Shown piece by piece: positions 27,112 to 36,434 of a stretch of 64,000 nt of DNA. The notes below the pieces were generated by a model that saw only the letters and a list, made by a program, of their open reading frames with translations, did no database searches and had not been told where the DNA came from. Both the position numbers and the translations under genes were made by a program. The stretch lies in NCBI RefSeq assembly GCF_011602365.1, contig NZ_JAAONZ010000010.1, positions 111,303-175,302 on the forward strand. Direction: 5' to 3'. Position 1 is the first letter of the stretch, and every line of letters begins with the position of its first letter. The DNA is from Pseudomaricurvus hydrocarbonicus (GTDB taxonomy: Bacteria; Pseudomonadota; Gammaproteobacteria; Pseudomonadales; Cellvibrionaceae).

Positions 27112-27909
27112 GGACATCATACCACTGACCAGCAGCTGTGCGGCAATCAGCAGCAGAACGATGGCAAACGCCTTTTGCAATTTAGCGGCTGGCAGTCGGT
27201 GAGCCAGTTTGGCCCCCACTCTTGAAGCCGGCGCACTGCACAACACCAACCCCAGGAAGGCGGGCAGATAGACAAAACCCAACGCCCCCTCTGGCAGAGT
27301 CTCCTCACCCCACCCCTGAACCACGTATGACACCGCTCCGGACAGCGCAATGGGTAAACCGAGGGCCGCAGAAGTCGCTACCGCACGCGCCATGGCGACC
27401 CCACAAAAGCGCAAATACGGCACCGTCATCGAACCACCGCCGACCCCAAACAGGGAGGAAAAGCCACCAATCGCGGCGGCCACCACGCCCAGTTTCACAG
27501 GACCCGGCAGGGCGCTGCCTTCGCTGGGCAGGCGTCGCAACATCGTCAGCGCCACTAACATCAGAAAGACGGCAAACGCCAGCTTCAGCTGCTCGCCAGC
27601 CAGTTGGGACGCCACCATCGCCCCCAGCCAGGCGCCAAGGACGACCCCCGGCACCAACGGCTTCAGCAGCGACCAGTCAATGGCGCCCCTCTGCCAGTGG
27701 GTCCAGCCGGCCACCGACGCCGTAACCACAATACACGCCAGCGACGTGCCCACCGCCAGGTGGACGGTGATCGCCTCGGGAAACGCCAGCGCGCCAAAGG
27801 TGTAAATCATGGCTGGCACCATCACCACGCCACCGCCCAGCCCAAACAACCCCGCAATCAAGCCCGCGGCAACCCCCACCACGGCAAACACAATCAATAT
27901 CGTCAGCAT
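27097..27909 (-). CDS. TSUP (TauE/SafE) family membrane permease
   Basis: A 270-residue inner-membrane protein with about eight hydrophobic helices and the internal repeat typical of TSUP proteins (GLFGLGGGVVMVPAMIYTFG early and GFSSLFGVGGGSMTVPYLRF later). Family members export or import sulfite, sulfoacetate or related anions, but the substrate cannot be told here. A similar gene lies between ptsP and lgt in Pseudomonas, so this is old core synteny. Confidence 0.88.
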   Translation of the reverse strand: MLTILIVFAVVGVAAGLIAGLFGLGGGVVMVPAMIYTFGALAFPEAITVHLAVGTSLACIVVTASVAGWTHWQRGAIDWSLLKPLVPGVVLGAWLGAMVASQLAGEQLKLAFAVFLMLVALTMLRRLPSEGSALPGPVKLGVVAAAIGGFSSLFGVGGGSMTVPYLRFCGVAMARAVATSAALGLPIALSGAVSYVVQGWGEETLPEGALGFVYLPAFLGLVLCSAPASRVGAKLAHRLPAAKLQKAFAIVLLLIAAQLLVSGMMSTAQA

Positions 27910-28124
27910 AAATCCCCCAGATCAGCGGGCATTATCCGGACTTGTCGCCACAATGACCAGCCAGAGGGCTTAAGCCCCGATAATAATTAACGCTCTCGAT
28001 CCGACATCAGCGGCGACATCCGCCGACCGACGAATGAGCAGAAAGCGCCATCTTGTGGCATGCTATGGGTCTGTCCGACAGCTTTAATAGCCTCAACAAT
28101 AGCCACAACACCCGACCGTCATCC

Positions 28125-29063
28125 ATGTGCCTGATTCTCTTTGCCCTGCGAGCCCACCCCGACTACCCGCTGATCGTGGCCGCCAACCGCGATGAATACT
28201 TTCAGCGCCCCACTCTGGCGGCCGACTATTGGCCGGACCAGGCCGACTTGCTGGCCGGGCGCGACCTGCAAGCCGGAGGCACCTGGCTGGGCGTCAATCA
28301 GCAAGGGCAATTTGCCGCCGTCACCAATGTGCGCAACGGGCTCGACACGCAGGTTCGACCGGGCTCGCGCGGCGAACTGGTGGCCAACTGTCTGACCCAC
28401 CCGGACACCCTTGGCCAGCTCCGAAAAATCGCGGCCAAACACGCCCATTACAATGGCTTTAACCTGTTGGCTGGCACCCCAGAGCGACTGTTTTACAGTT
28501 CAAACCGCAACCACTCAGTCACCGCAGGCCCTCCTGCAGCCACCACAGAACTGCCAGGCGGTGTTCACGGCTTAAGCAATGGCGGACTGAACAGCCGCTG
28601 GCCAAAAGTCGATTCCGGCAAGGCCCTGCTCGCCGACCTTCTGGCCCGCGACTGGAGCCGGCTGGATGAACGCAAAGTCGATCTTCTTGCCCTGCTCGCG
28701 GATGACACCCAGGCGCCCACCGAACAGCTTCCGGACACCGGCATTTCCCCGGACAAGGAGGCAATCCTGTCATCGCGTTTTATCGCCTGCCCGGCAGGCG
28801 ATCCGCACCGTCACCCCATGCCGGATTATGGCACCCGTGCCTCCACACTGGTGTTGTTCCACCGCAGTGGACACATTCACTTTGTGGAGAGAAGCTTCAG
28901 CCTGGCGGGCACCCGCTTCCGCCAGGAAGACGAAAACCTGAACCCGGCGAATAACAACCGGAACGACGAACTAACCCAATCGGGTTCACCGCCACCACTC
29001 CAACAACAAACCAGAGAATTTGTAATCTCCCCGGCCAGGCACAGAACCGGGCAGCCCAATTAA
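28125..29063 (+). CDS. NRDE/TANGO2 family protein
   Basis: A 312-residue protein starting MCLILFALRAHPDYPLIVAA with the name-giving NRDE motif (AANRDEYFQRPT). It also has GGTWLGVNQQGQFAAVTNVR and GVHGLSNGGL. The family is related to Ntn hydrolases, with Cys2 at the expected nucleophile position. TANGO2-like proteins have been linked to haem and lipid handling, but the bacterial function is not settled. An upstream in-frame extension of 24 residues is not conserved. Confidence 0.88.
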   Translation: MCLILFALRAHPDYPLIVAANRDEYFQRPTLAADYWPDQADLLAGRDLQAGGTWLGVNQQGQFAAVTNVRNGLDTQVRPGSRGELVANCLTHPDTLGQLRKIAAKHAHYNGFNLLAGTPERLFYSSNRNHSVTAGPPAATTELPGGVHGLSNGGLNSRWPKVDSGKALLADLLARDWSRLDERKVDLLALLADDTQAPTEQLPDTGISPDKEAILSSRFIACPAGDPHRHPMPDYGTRASTLVLFHRSGHIHFVERSFSLAGTRFRQEDENLNPANNNRNDELTQSGSPPPLQQQTREFVISPARHRTGQPN

Positions 29064-29151
29064 CAACTGTTTGCTACTAGGAGGCGGAGACTTAGATTTA
29101 TTTTAACTATAGAGGGGGAATTCTTTCCCTTCGGCCCTCAAAAACAGAGGC

Positions 29152-31083
29152 GTGAACCATACTTGGGGTACGATTCACAATCGGTATTCTGAGTTGTCGA
29201 TGTATCCCCCTGCAGGTTCAGCTACCCATCGCCCCCAAGGCCCGCCCCCCAGGCGCACCACACTTCGCGTCCGGTTGTTGCGCGCACTGGAAACGCTGGT
29301 GGTGGCCAGCAGTGTCCTGCTGATGTCCGGTTACAGCGCCAGCCTATCCACGGACGCCCAGCCGTCCTTAACCCGAGTGGCCATTGCCCTGCCACTGAAC
29401 CTCGCCTCCCCCTCACCGGCCCCCTCCGACAAGGCTCGTGATCACCTCCGGCGCTGGTTTGCCAATCCCGATGATGAGGCCCTGTTTGACCTGCCCCTCA
29501 ATCACCAGCAAACACTCCGCAAAATTTACGCCCGAACCGGTTATCGGCTGCTCTGGCAAGAGAACGGGCGTATCTCCGCCGCCGGCAAAGAATTATTACA
29601 GCAACTGGCGGAAACCAGCGCCGACCTTATTTATGACTACCCCTATCATCTGGACACTCTGCAGCAGCGCTTACGACTGATCGCCCCCAACGCCAAACAC
29701 ACCGCCGCCCTTGATGTTTTGATGACGGACGCCTTCGTCGCCTATGCGGAAGACCTGTTCACGGGCAGGCTGCTGCCGTCGCACATGGAACAGCGCCTGC
29801 CCGCCACCCGCAAAGTCGCGTTTGTCACTCAGGATATTCTGGGGAGTGACGCGCTGGTCCAGGCCAACATCCTCAAGCTGTTCGAACAGGACCACAGCCC
29901 CCAGGGATTGCTGTACATTCTGGAAGGTATGGTGCCTGCTCACCCGGAATATGGCCGCCTGCGCCAAGCCCTGGATCACTACCAGCAGCTCGCCCAAAGC
30001 GGCGCATGGCAACCAATGCCCGAGGGTCCGGTACTGGAAAAAGGCATGCGCGGGGAGGAGATTGGTCTTCTGCGGCAACGGCTGCAATTCTTCGGGGATG
30101 CCACAACCCCTGCCTCACCGAGCCCGCCACTCAGTGTCGATGCAGAGGATAACGGCCAGGAGTTTGATGATGCGCTGGAGGCGAGCCTGAAGCGTTTTCA
30201 GGCCCGCCACGGACACACCGCGGACGGCCGGGCAGGGCCGGTGACCCGGCGCCTGCTGAATACGCCGCCCGAATACCGCATCCGCCAGATCGCCCTCAAC
30301 ATGAAACGCTGGCGGGAAATTCCCTGGCAGCTGGGCAGTCGCTACCTGTGGGTTAACCTGACGGACTACCGCTTGCAACTGGTGACAGATGGACAGACCG
30401 AGATGGACATGCGGGTGATCATCGGCACCCGGGAGCGCCCCTCGCCCGAACTGCAAAAAACCATCAGTACGGTCGTGCTCAACCCTTCCTGGAGCGTGCC
30501 GCGCCTCATCGCGGTGAAAGACATCATTCCGAAAACCCGCCAAAACCCCAACTACCTGAACCAGCAGGGCATCTACGTCTATAAAGACTGGACCAGCACC
30601 ACCCCGATTCCCGCCGACAGCATTGACTGGGACAACCTCAATGAGCGCAATTTTCGCTACCGCTTGCTGCAGCAACCAGGCACCCAAAACGCCCTGGGGC
30701 GGGTGAAATTTGTCATTCCCAACACTGACGCCATCTACCTGCACGACACCAATGCCCCCCGACTTTTTCAGAAAAACATGCGCAGCCTGAGCTCGGGCTG
30801 TGTGCGGGTTGCGCAACCGCTGGAACTGGCTAAACGCCTGCTGAGCGACACCCCGTGGGACAACAAGCGCATTCAACGAACCTTGCGCAGTGGCAAAACT
30901 GTTTACGTCACACTGCCAAAGCGGCTGCCGGTCTATTTTTTTTACACCACCGCCTGGGCGGATACAAACCACCGGGTCCAGTTTCGCGATGACATCTACA
31001 AAAAAGACCGGCTGCTGAACCTGACCGACAATGTCGCTCGCTCCGCCGCCCAGCCGCGCCCTGATTTTCCAACCGCGCTCTGA
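29152..31083 (+). CDS. ldtD: L,D-transpeptidase LdtD (YcbB) family
   Basis: A 643-residue periplasmic enzyme that forms 3-3 (meso-DAP to meso-DAP) peptidoglycan cross-links. It has a signal anchor (about 44-65; LETLVVASSVLLMSGYSASL), a peptidoglycan-binding-like region (about 330-375; FQARHGHTADGRAGPVTRRL) and a YkuD domain. The catalytic signature is IYLHDTNAPRLF followed by SLSSGCVRVAQPLELA, with the nucleophile Cys in SSGCVRV. The start is uncertain: GTG 29152 or ATG 29200. The mepK-like gene lies next downstream. Confidence 0.9.
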   Translation: MNHTWGTIHNRYSELSMYPPAGSATHRPQGPPPRRTTLRVRLLRALETLVVASSVLLMSGYSASLSTDAQPSLTRVAIALPLNLASPSPAPSDKARDHLRRWFANPDDEALFDLPLNHQQTLRKIYARTGYRLLWQENGRISAAGKELLQQLAETSADLIYDYPYHLDTLQQRLRLIAPNAKHTAALDVLMTDAFVAYAEDLFTGRLLPSHMEQRLPATRKVAFVTQDILGSDALVQANILKLFEQDHSPQGLLYILEGMVPAHPEYGRLRQALDHYQQLAQSGAWQPMPEGPVLEKGMRGEEIGLLRQRLQFFGDATTPASPSPPLSVDAEDNGQEFDDALEASLKRFQARHGHTADGRAGPVTRRLLNTPPEYRIRQIALNMKRWREIPWQLGSRYLWVNLTDYRLQLVTDGQTEMDMRVIIGTRERPSPELQKTISTVVLNPSWSVPRLIAVKDIIPKTRQNPNYLNQQGIYVYKDWTSTTPIPADSIDWDNLNERNFRYRLLQQPGTQNALGRVKFVIPNTDAIYLHDTNAPRLFQKNMRSLSSGCVRVAQPLELAKRLLSDTPWDNKRIQRTLRSGKTVYVTLPKRLPVYFFYTTAWADTNHRVQFRDDIYKKDRLLNLTDNVARSAAQPRPDFPTAL

Positions 31084-31476
31084 GGATCACCGGCCCTCAC
31101 CCTCGCTTGCCTCCCCCGGCAGCAACCTCGCCCCCGCAAAGTGTTAAGTTAAGTAAATATGCACCGCCAGACAACGATTACAGCGCCAATCTTGACGCCT
31201 GTTCTCAAAACCCCGAACCCGCTTTCAGGAGCAAGTATCCTCCAGAAAGGGCGCATAAATTAGTATCCGACCGGCAAAAAAACGCGCTTATTGAGAGCAA
31301 TACCGCACGGCGCACAGTGACCTGTGTCACACCCAAACCGCTATGGCAAAGCAGTTATATCCCGAGCAGCCCCAAATGACCGTTCGAAATATGTACAATC
31401 TGATCACCTGTAGGCATAATTGACGCAACTTAACCCACTTGGTGGGTCGACATCCGCTTTACTAACCAGAAATAGA
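31084..31476. other. Spacer between ldtD and the MepK-like gene
   Basis: 393 bp without a credible gene. It contains the CRP-like dyad at 31317-31331 and little else recognisable. Its length suggests that the downstream gene has its own promoter. Confidence 0.5.
31316..31331 (+). promoter_or_regulatory. CRP-like dyad upstream of the MepK-like gene
   Basis: AGTGA-CCTGTG-TCACA differs from the CRP consensus TGTGA-N6-TCACA at one half-site base. It sits about 146 bp before the ATG of the DUF882 gene, far for a class II promoter but possible for class I. This is sequence similarity only. Confidence 0.3.
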
Positions 31477-32019
31477 ATGACGATGTACTCAAGACGACTT
31501 TTTTTAGGCATGGCAGGCTTTGCCGGATTGGCATTGAACAGCCCCTTCACCCTTGCCGCCGCCCAGCCGAAAGGCACCAAGAATTTGCGATTGCGCAACC
31601 TGCACACCAACGAAGCCATCGACTGCACCTACTGGGCCGAAGGTGAATACCAACTCGACGCCCTGGAGGACATTAATCATTGCCTGCGCGACCACCGCAG
31701 CGGGCAGGTGACCGTCATTGACCCCCTCTTGCTGGATCAGGTCCACGCCCTGCAAAGCACGTTGCAGCATCGGGGGGAAATTCACATCATCTCGGGCTAT
31801 CGCTCACCGGAAACCAACGCCAAGCTGCACAGCAAGAGCAACGGTGTGGCCAAAAAGAGCCTGCACATGCAGGGCCGTGCCATTGATTTACGCCTGCCCA
31901 AGCACCAACTCAGCCAGGTTCGCCAAGCCGCCCTCGCCATGAAAGCGGGCGGCGTGGGTTATTACCCCAGTGACAACTTCCTCCACCTCGATACCGGCCG
32001 GGTGCGCCATTGGGGTTGA
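31477..32019 (+). CDS. mepK: MepK-like DUF882 (YcbK) murein endopeptidase, Tat-exported
   Basis: A 180-residue protein with a twin-arginine signal (SRRLFLGMAGFAGLALNSPF) and an M15-type zinc peptidase domain: IISGYRSPETNAKL, then H-x6-D as in SLHMQGRAIDLR, and the terminal FLHLDTGRVRHWG. E. coli MepK cuts the 3-3 cross-links made by L,D-transpeptidases. The pair ldtD-mepK is adjacent here as ycbB-ycbK is in E. coli. The ATG at 31477 puts the twin arginine near the N-terminus, as the Tat pathway requires. Confidence 0.9.
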   Translation: MTMYSRRLFLGMAGFAGLALNSPFTLAAAQPKGTKNLRLRNLHTNEAIDCTYWAEGEYQLDALEDINHCLRDHRSGQVTVIDPLLLDQVHALQSTLQHRGEIHIISGYRSPETNAKLHSKSNGVAKKSLHMQGRAIDLRLPKHQLSQVRQAALAMKAGGVGYYPSDNFLHLDTGRVRHWG

Positions 32020-32065
32020 GGCACCGGCGCACGCAGTGCGCCACCAGCTCCCTGCAGTTGTAATA

Positions 32066-32097
32066 AGAGAAGAGAGAAGTAGAAAAGAGAGAAGAGA
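32066..32097. repeat. Polypurine mirror repeat between convergent genes
   Basis: AGAGAAGAGAGAA (32066-32078) is followed, after GTAGAA, by its exact mirror image AAGAGAGAAGAGA (32085-32097). The tract lies in the 231-bp spacer between convergent mepK and ptsP and continues GA/GC-rich to about 32137. Mirror-symmetric polypurine tracts can form triplex (H-) DNA. No classic terminator hairpin was seen in this spacer. Confidence 0.6.
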
Positions 32098-32250
32098 GCA
32101 GGAACTGCGGGGGGAGCGGGCAGGAAGAAGAAAGCAGCTGCGGGAGACGTGAGCAGCTGCGGGATGAAAAAGCGGAGGCAAGGGCCGCGACCGACAAGGT
32201 CAACCGCCAGAACAGCGTCAGTCTGGGCTGCAGGGATACCGGCAGCCGCG

Positions 32251-34530
32251 TCAAGAGCTGGCTTCAGACTCCAGGGAAATGCCCACCAGACGAGTTAAAC
32301 CGCTCCCCAAACTGCGCTCCAGACAGCGGTTAATGGACGCCTCATCCTCCTGAGCCATCACCTCATCCAGCAGCTGTTCGGCCTGTTCCAGCGAAATACT
32401 GCGAATCACTTTTTTGACCTTGGGCAGGTTGGTGGCGTTCATCGACAAGACGTCGTACCCCATGGCCATCAGCAGCACTGCCGCGGCCGGATCACCGGCC
32501 AGCTCGCCACAGATACCCACACTGACCCCCTGGCTGTGACCATCGCGGACCACCTGGTGTAACGCTCGCAACACCGCCGGGTGAAATGGCTGATACAGGT
32601 CGGCCACCCGGGGATTGTTGCGATCCACCGCCAGCAGGTATTGCGTCAGGTCGTTACTGCCCACAGACAGAAAGTCGGAGCGGGCGGCCAGCTCCCGCGC
32701 CTGGTAGACCGCCGCCGGCACCTCGATCATGACCCCGATGGGCGGCAACTCCAGATGGAAACCTTCTTCGAGCAGCTCGTGAAAAGCTCTGTAGATCAGT
32801 GTCTTGGCCGCTTCCAGCTCCGACACACTGGAGACCATGGGCAGCATGATGCGCATATTGTGAAGCCCTTCACTGGCCTTCAGCATCGCTCGCACCTGCG
32901 CCAAAAAAATCTCCGGATGATCCAGCGTCACCCGAATGCCGCGCCAGCCCAAAAACGGGTTTTCTTCTTCGATGGGAAAATAACTCAGGGATTTATCGCC
33001 ACCCACATCCAGGGTCCGCATGGTCACTGTGTGGGGGGCAAAGGCTTCCAGCTGCTCGCGATAGATCAACCGCTGCTCCTCCTCACTGGGAAAGCGGTCA
33101 CGCAGCAAAAACGGGATTTCCGTTCGATACAACCCGACGCCTTCAGCGCCCCGCTCCAGCGAGCGCACCACGTCCGCCATCAGGCCGGTGTTGACCCACA
33201 GCGGCACCCGGTGGCGATCCAGAGTCTCGCAGGGCAAATCCCGCAGCGCTTCCAGACCGCGCACCAGCTCCTGCTCTTCGGCACAGATAGCTTCATAATG
33301 TTTGCGCAGCGTGGCACTGGGGTCGGTGTACAGCATGCCGCGGTAACCGTCGACAATGATGTCGCGGTCGGAAATCTGGGTGAAGGGCAGATCCACAGCC
33401 CCCATCACCGTCGGCACTCCCATGGCGCGGGCAAGAATGGCTACGTGGGAGTTGCTGGACCCCTGCACCGACACCAGGCCCGCCAACCGGTCTTTCGGCA
33501 CTTCCCCGAGCATCGAGGCGGTCAGCTCTTCCCCCACCAGTACAGCGTGTTCGGGAAACACCCGGCATTGCTGGTTGGATTCCTGCAAATAGGCCAGCAC
33601 ACGCCGACCGAGATCGCGGACATCCGCCGCCCGCTCGCGCAGGTAGGTATCGGTCATACTGCTGAAATTGCGCTCGTGCTCCAGGATGACTTCACTCCAG
33701 GCATAAGCGGCACTAACCCCGGCGCGAATGCGCTCGGTCACTTCGCCGCCCAGAGAGGCATCATCCAGCATCGACAGGTAGGCATCAAACAGAGCCCGCT
33801 CCTGCGCATTGAGACGTTTTTCCAGCTGCTTGCCGAGACTTTTGATGTCCTGGCGAGCCAACTCCAGACACTGGTGAAAAAACACCAGTTCTTTGTCCAC
33901 ATCCTCACAGGGGTGAAAGGGGACGCCGCGCAAATCCGCCGCCGGCGACATCACCACCACCTTGCCGATGGCCACCCCCGGCGAGCCCGCTACGCCCTTA
34001 AAACGCGCTTCCTGGGCATTCTGCCCCATGGCTTTGAGGACACCGGTCGCTTCCGCGTGCGCGATTACCCCCGCCAGCTGTGCCGACATGGTGACCATGA
34101 ACGCCTCTTCGCCTTCATCAAACCGGCGGCGCTCAACCTGTTGCAGCACCAACACCCCCAGCACCTGCCGCTGATGGATGATCGGCACCCCCAGAAACGA
34201 GCTGTAACGCTCTTCTCCGGTGGCTTCGAAATACTGGTATTTGGGGTGCGCCGTTGCCAGCTCCAGATTGATGGGCTCCTCCCGCTGGGCCACATAGCCC
34301 ACCAGTCCTTCGCCCAGTGCCAGGCTGACGTGGCCCACGGCATTTGCGTTGAGACCGTCGGTGGCCATCAACACATACTGCCCTTTGCCGTCCCGCAAAT
34401 ACGCTGAGCACACCTCCGTGGCCATCACTGCCTTAACCCGCTGCACAATAATGTTCAGGGCAGACGCCAGATCGCGGGCGGCATTTACCTCCTGAACAAT
34501 ACTGCGCAACGAATTCAGCATGGTCTTCAT
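32251..34530 (-). CDS. ptsP: PEP-protein phosphotransferase PtsP (EI-Ntr)
   Basis: First enzyme of the nitrogen-related phosphotransferase system; it phosphorylates NPr from PEP. It is 759 residues. An N-terminal GAF domain (about 20-165; MATEVCSAYLRDGKGQYVLM) would sense glutamine or 2-oxoglutarate status. The PTS EI domains follow, with the phosphorylated His in GSSNSHVAILARAMGVP, and a PEP-binding TIM barrel with GICGELAGDPAA near the C-terminus. rppH lies directly upstream, as in E. coli and Pseudomonas. The start could be residue 1 or Met4. Confidence 0.95.
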   Translation of the reverse strand: MKTMLNSLRSIVQEVNAARDLASALNIIVQRVKAVMATEVCSAYLRDGKGQYVLMATDGLNANAVGHVSLALGEGLVGYVAQREEPINLELATAHPKYQYFEATGEERYSSFLGVPIIHQRQVLGVLVLQQVERRRFDEGEEAFMVTMSAQLAGVIAHAEATGVLKAMGQNAQEARFKGVAGSPGVAIGKVVVMSPAADLRGVPFHPCEDVDKELVFFHQCLELARQDIKSLGKQLEKRLNAQERALFDAYLSMLDDASLGGEVTERIRAGVSAAYAWSEVILEHERNFSSMTDTYLRERAADVRDLGRRVLAYLQESNQQCRVFPEHAVLVGEELTASMLGEVPKDRLAGLVSVQGSSNSHVAILARAMGVPTVMGAVDLPFTQISDRDIIVDGYRGMLYTDPSATLRKHYEAICAEEQELVRGLEALRDLPCETLDRHRVPLWVNTGLMADVVRSLERGAEGVGLYRTEIPFLLRDRFPSEEEQRLIYREQLEAFAPHTVTMRTLDVGGDKSLSYFPIEEENPFLGWRGIRVTLDHPEIFLAQVRAMLKASEGLHNMRIMLPMVSSVSELEAAKTLIYRAFHELLEEGFHLELPPIGVMIEVPAAVYQARELAARSDFLSVGSNDLTQYLLAVDRNNPRVADLYQPFHPAVLRALHQVVRDGHSQGVSVGICGELAGDPAAAVLLMAMGYDVLSMNATNLPKVKKVIRSISLEQAEQLLDEVMAQEDEASINRCLERSLGSGLTRLVGISLESEASS

Positions 34531-34666
34531 AAAATCAGGAGTCCGTTCATTGGCGTTAGGTTACTCATCAAGGCATGCCCCATCCTACCCCACTTTGCCG
34601 CACGGCAGCAGTTTATCAACCGGCGACCCGTTATTGCCCTGCGGTCAATGACCCGACAGTTCCCCA

Positions 34667-35227
34667 TCAACGATCAGCCACGCGGTCGTAACCACGCGCC
34701 TCCTCAACCTGGCCCTGGCCCTGGCCCTGGCCGTGGCCGTGGCGAGCCTCCAGCGCGGCGTGCGCCATCGCCAGCTCTTTCATGGCCCGGCGATAAACAT
34801 CGCGTTTAAAAGACACCACCTGATCGAGCGGGTACCAGTAGGAGACCCAGCGCCAGTGGTCAAATTCAGCGGGGCCGCCATTCACCAGACTGATGGCCGA
34901 ATCGTCGGACTGCAGCTGTAACAGAAACCATTTTTGCTTTTGCCCGATGCACAGCGGATTGGAGCCGTGACGCAGCAAACGCTGGGGCAACCGATAGCGC
35001 AACCAGCCGCGGGTGCGGGCGACGATTTTCACATCCTTTTTTTTGAGCCCCACTTCTTCATAGAGCTCACGAAAGAGAGCCTGCTCGGCATCTTCGCCTT
35101 GTTGAATACCGCCCTGAGGAAATTGCCAGGCGTCCTGACCACCGACCCGGCGAGCCCACAGCACCTGACCTTTTTGATTGGCCAGGATAATGCCTACATT
35201 GGGTCTGAAACCGTCAGCGTCTATCAC
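34667..35227 (-). CDS. rppH: RNA pyrophosphohydrolase RppH
   Basis: Nudix hydrolase that removes pyrophosphate from mRNA 5' ends and so triggers RNase E decay. It is 186 residues. The Nudix box is [20 protein letters not shown] followed by VGL, and the start [17 protein letters not shown] is diagnostic. It initiates at GTG with GGAGAG 5 nt upstream. The C-terminal tail carries a short Gly-Gln/Gly-His repeat ([15 protein letters not shown]) from a 6-bp DNA repeat, beyond the conserved domain. Confidence 0.95.
   Translation of the reverse strand: MIDADGFRPNVGIILANQKGQVLWARRVGGQDAWQFPQGGIQQGEDAEQALFRELYEEVGLKKKDVKIVARTRGWLRYRLPQRLLRHGSNPLCIGQKQKWFLLQLQSDDSAISLVNGGPAEFDHWRWVSYWYPLDQVVSFKRDVYRRAMKELAMAHAALEARHGHGQGQGQGQVEEARGYDRVADR
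34709..34744. repeat. 6-bp repeat inside the rppH 3' end
   Basis: Six consecutive hexamers, four CTGGCC then GTGGCC and GTGGCG, encode the Gly-Gln/Gly-His dipeptide tail of RppH. Copy changes stay in frame. Confidence 0.85.
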
Positions 35228-35592
35228 TACAACTCTCCCTGGCGCGCATTGGCAATTCTGCTTATTGAACGGCTATTGTTCCACAAACAAACAAGTTTCA
35301 TCAATGCGGCCAATGACTTACGAGACGAGTTTTACCAAAACAACTGTCGTTATCGCAAAATCAGACCCTTTGAGTCACAAAAACATCACCATTAGTAACA
35401 CTTACTGAGGAGCTGCTGTATCCTTATGCGCCAATATTCTCTGCTCCGGTCGACAGTCCGTTCCCGCATACCGAGAACTGGACACGCTCAGGCAATGACG
35501 CAACGGCAAGAATTGCTTATTTTTAGCGCGAATAAACCGCTGGCGAGCAGCCAGCCATGACCAACCGCAGGCACAAACAAAGAGGACCCTTC
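35228..35592. other. Divergent spacer between rppH and the HAD hydrolase
   Basis: 365 bp that must carry divergent promoters. It is AT-richer than its surroundings near 35270-35400. I could not identify a specific operator or RNA element. Confidence 0.4.
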
Positions 35593-36267
35593 GTGAGACT
35601 GGCTATTTTCGATCTGGACAACACCTTAATCGCCGGCGACAGCGATCATGGCTGGGGGGAATTTATGGTCTCCGAAGGCATGGTCGACCCCGTGGAGTAC
35701 AAGCGCAGCAACGATCAGTTTTACGCCGACTACGAGCGCGGCGAAATGGATTTGCAGGCCTACCTCAATTTCTCTCTGGAGCCGCTGACCCATTACAGCC
35801 TGGAAGAACTCGCGCAGCTGCACCAAAAATTCATGCGTGAGGTGATCGACCCCATGCGCCTGCCGCAGGCGGAAGCCCTGCTGGCCAAGCACCGCGCGGA
35901 GGGTGATTATCTGCTGATCATCACCTCCACCAACGGCTTTATCACCAAGCCCATCGCCGCCTCTCTGGGGGTTGATGACATTCTCGCCACGGACGCCGAA
36001 ATCATCAACAACCGCTACAGCGGTAAAATGACCGGTACCCCCTGCTTCCAGGAAGGCAAAATTACGCGCCTGCACCAATGGTTGGCGAGCGCCAAAAGCG
36101 CCGGCTTTGAGGGCGACCTCAGCGACTGTTATTTCTACAGCGACTCCATCAACGACCTGCCCCTGATGCAGGTTGTAGACAACCCTGTGGCAGTGGACCC
36201 GGACGACAACCTGAGACGCCACGCCGAACAGCAGGGCTGGCCAGTGATCAGCCTGAGGGATTGCTGA
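35593..36267 (+). CDS. HAD-superfamily subfamily IB hydrolase
   Basis: A 224-residue phosphatase-like protein with all HAD motifs: nucleophile DLDNTL (Asp7, Asp9), the IITST block, the conserved Lys in EGKITR and the acidic pair in YSDSINDLPLM. The start is set by an AGAGGA site 6 nt before GTG 35593; an upstream ATG at 35557 has no such site and adds a non-conserved stretch. The neighbour rppH is conserved with Pseudomonas, where a similar HAD gene lies beside nudH. The substrate is unknown; phosphoserine-like monoesters are typical of subfamily IB. Confidence 0.9.
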   Translation: MRLAIFDLDNTLIAGDSDHGWGEFMVSEGMVDPVEYKRSNDQFYADYERGEMDLQAYLNFSLEPLTHYSLEELAQLHQKFMREVIDPMRLPQAEALLAKHRAEGDYLLIITSTNGFITKPIAASLGVDDILATDAEIINNRYSGKMTGTPCFQEGKITRLHQWLASAKSAGFEGDLSDCYFYSDSINDLPLMQVVDNPVAVDPDDNLRRHAEQQGWPVISLRDC

Positions 36268-36434
36268 GAAACGCCTTGGGAGCCCCCACGAAAGCAGGCG
36301 ACAGCGACCGCGTGTCGCCGCGCCAGACCGCACCTGTTCGGTGGCAGCACGGCCAAGCGACAAGCGCTTGCGCTCAACACGCACACCAACCCCCAGAACC
36401 ATAAAGACCATTACCGCTCAAGGATATTTCCCGC

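Noticed and set aside
32581..34407. 608-codon plus-strand frame opposite ptsP
   Set aside because: Antisense shadow of ptsP; His/Gln-rich composition and no start signal.
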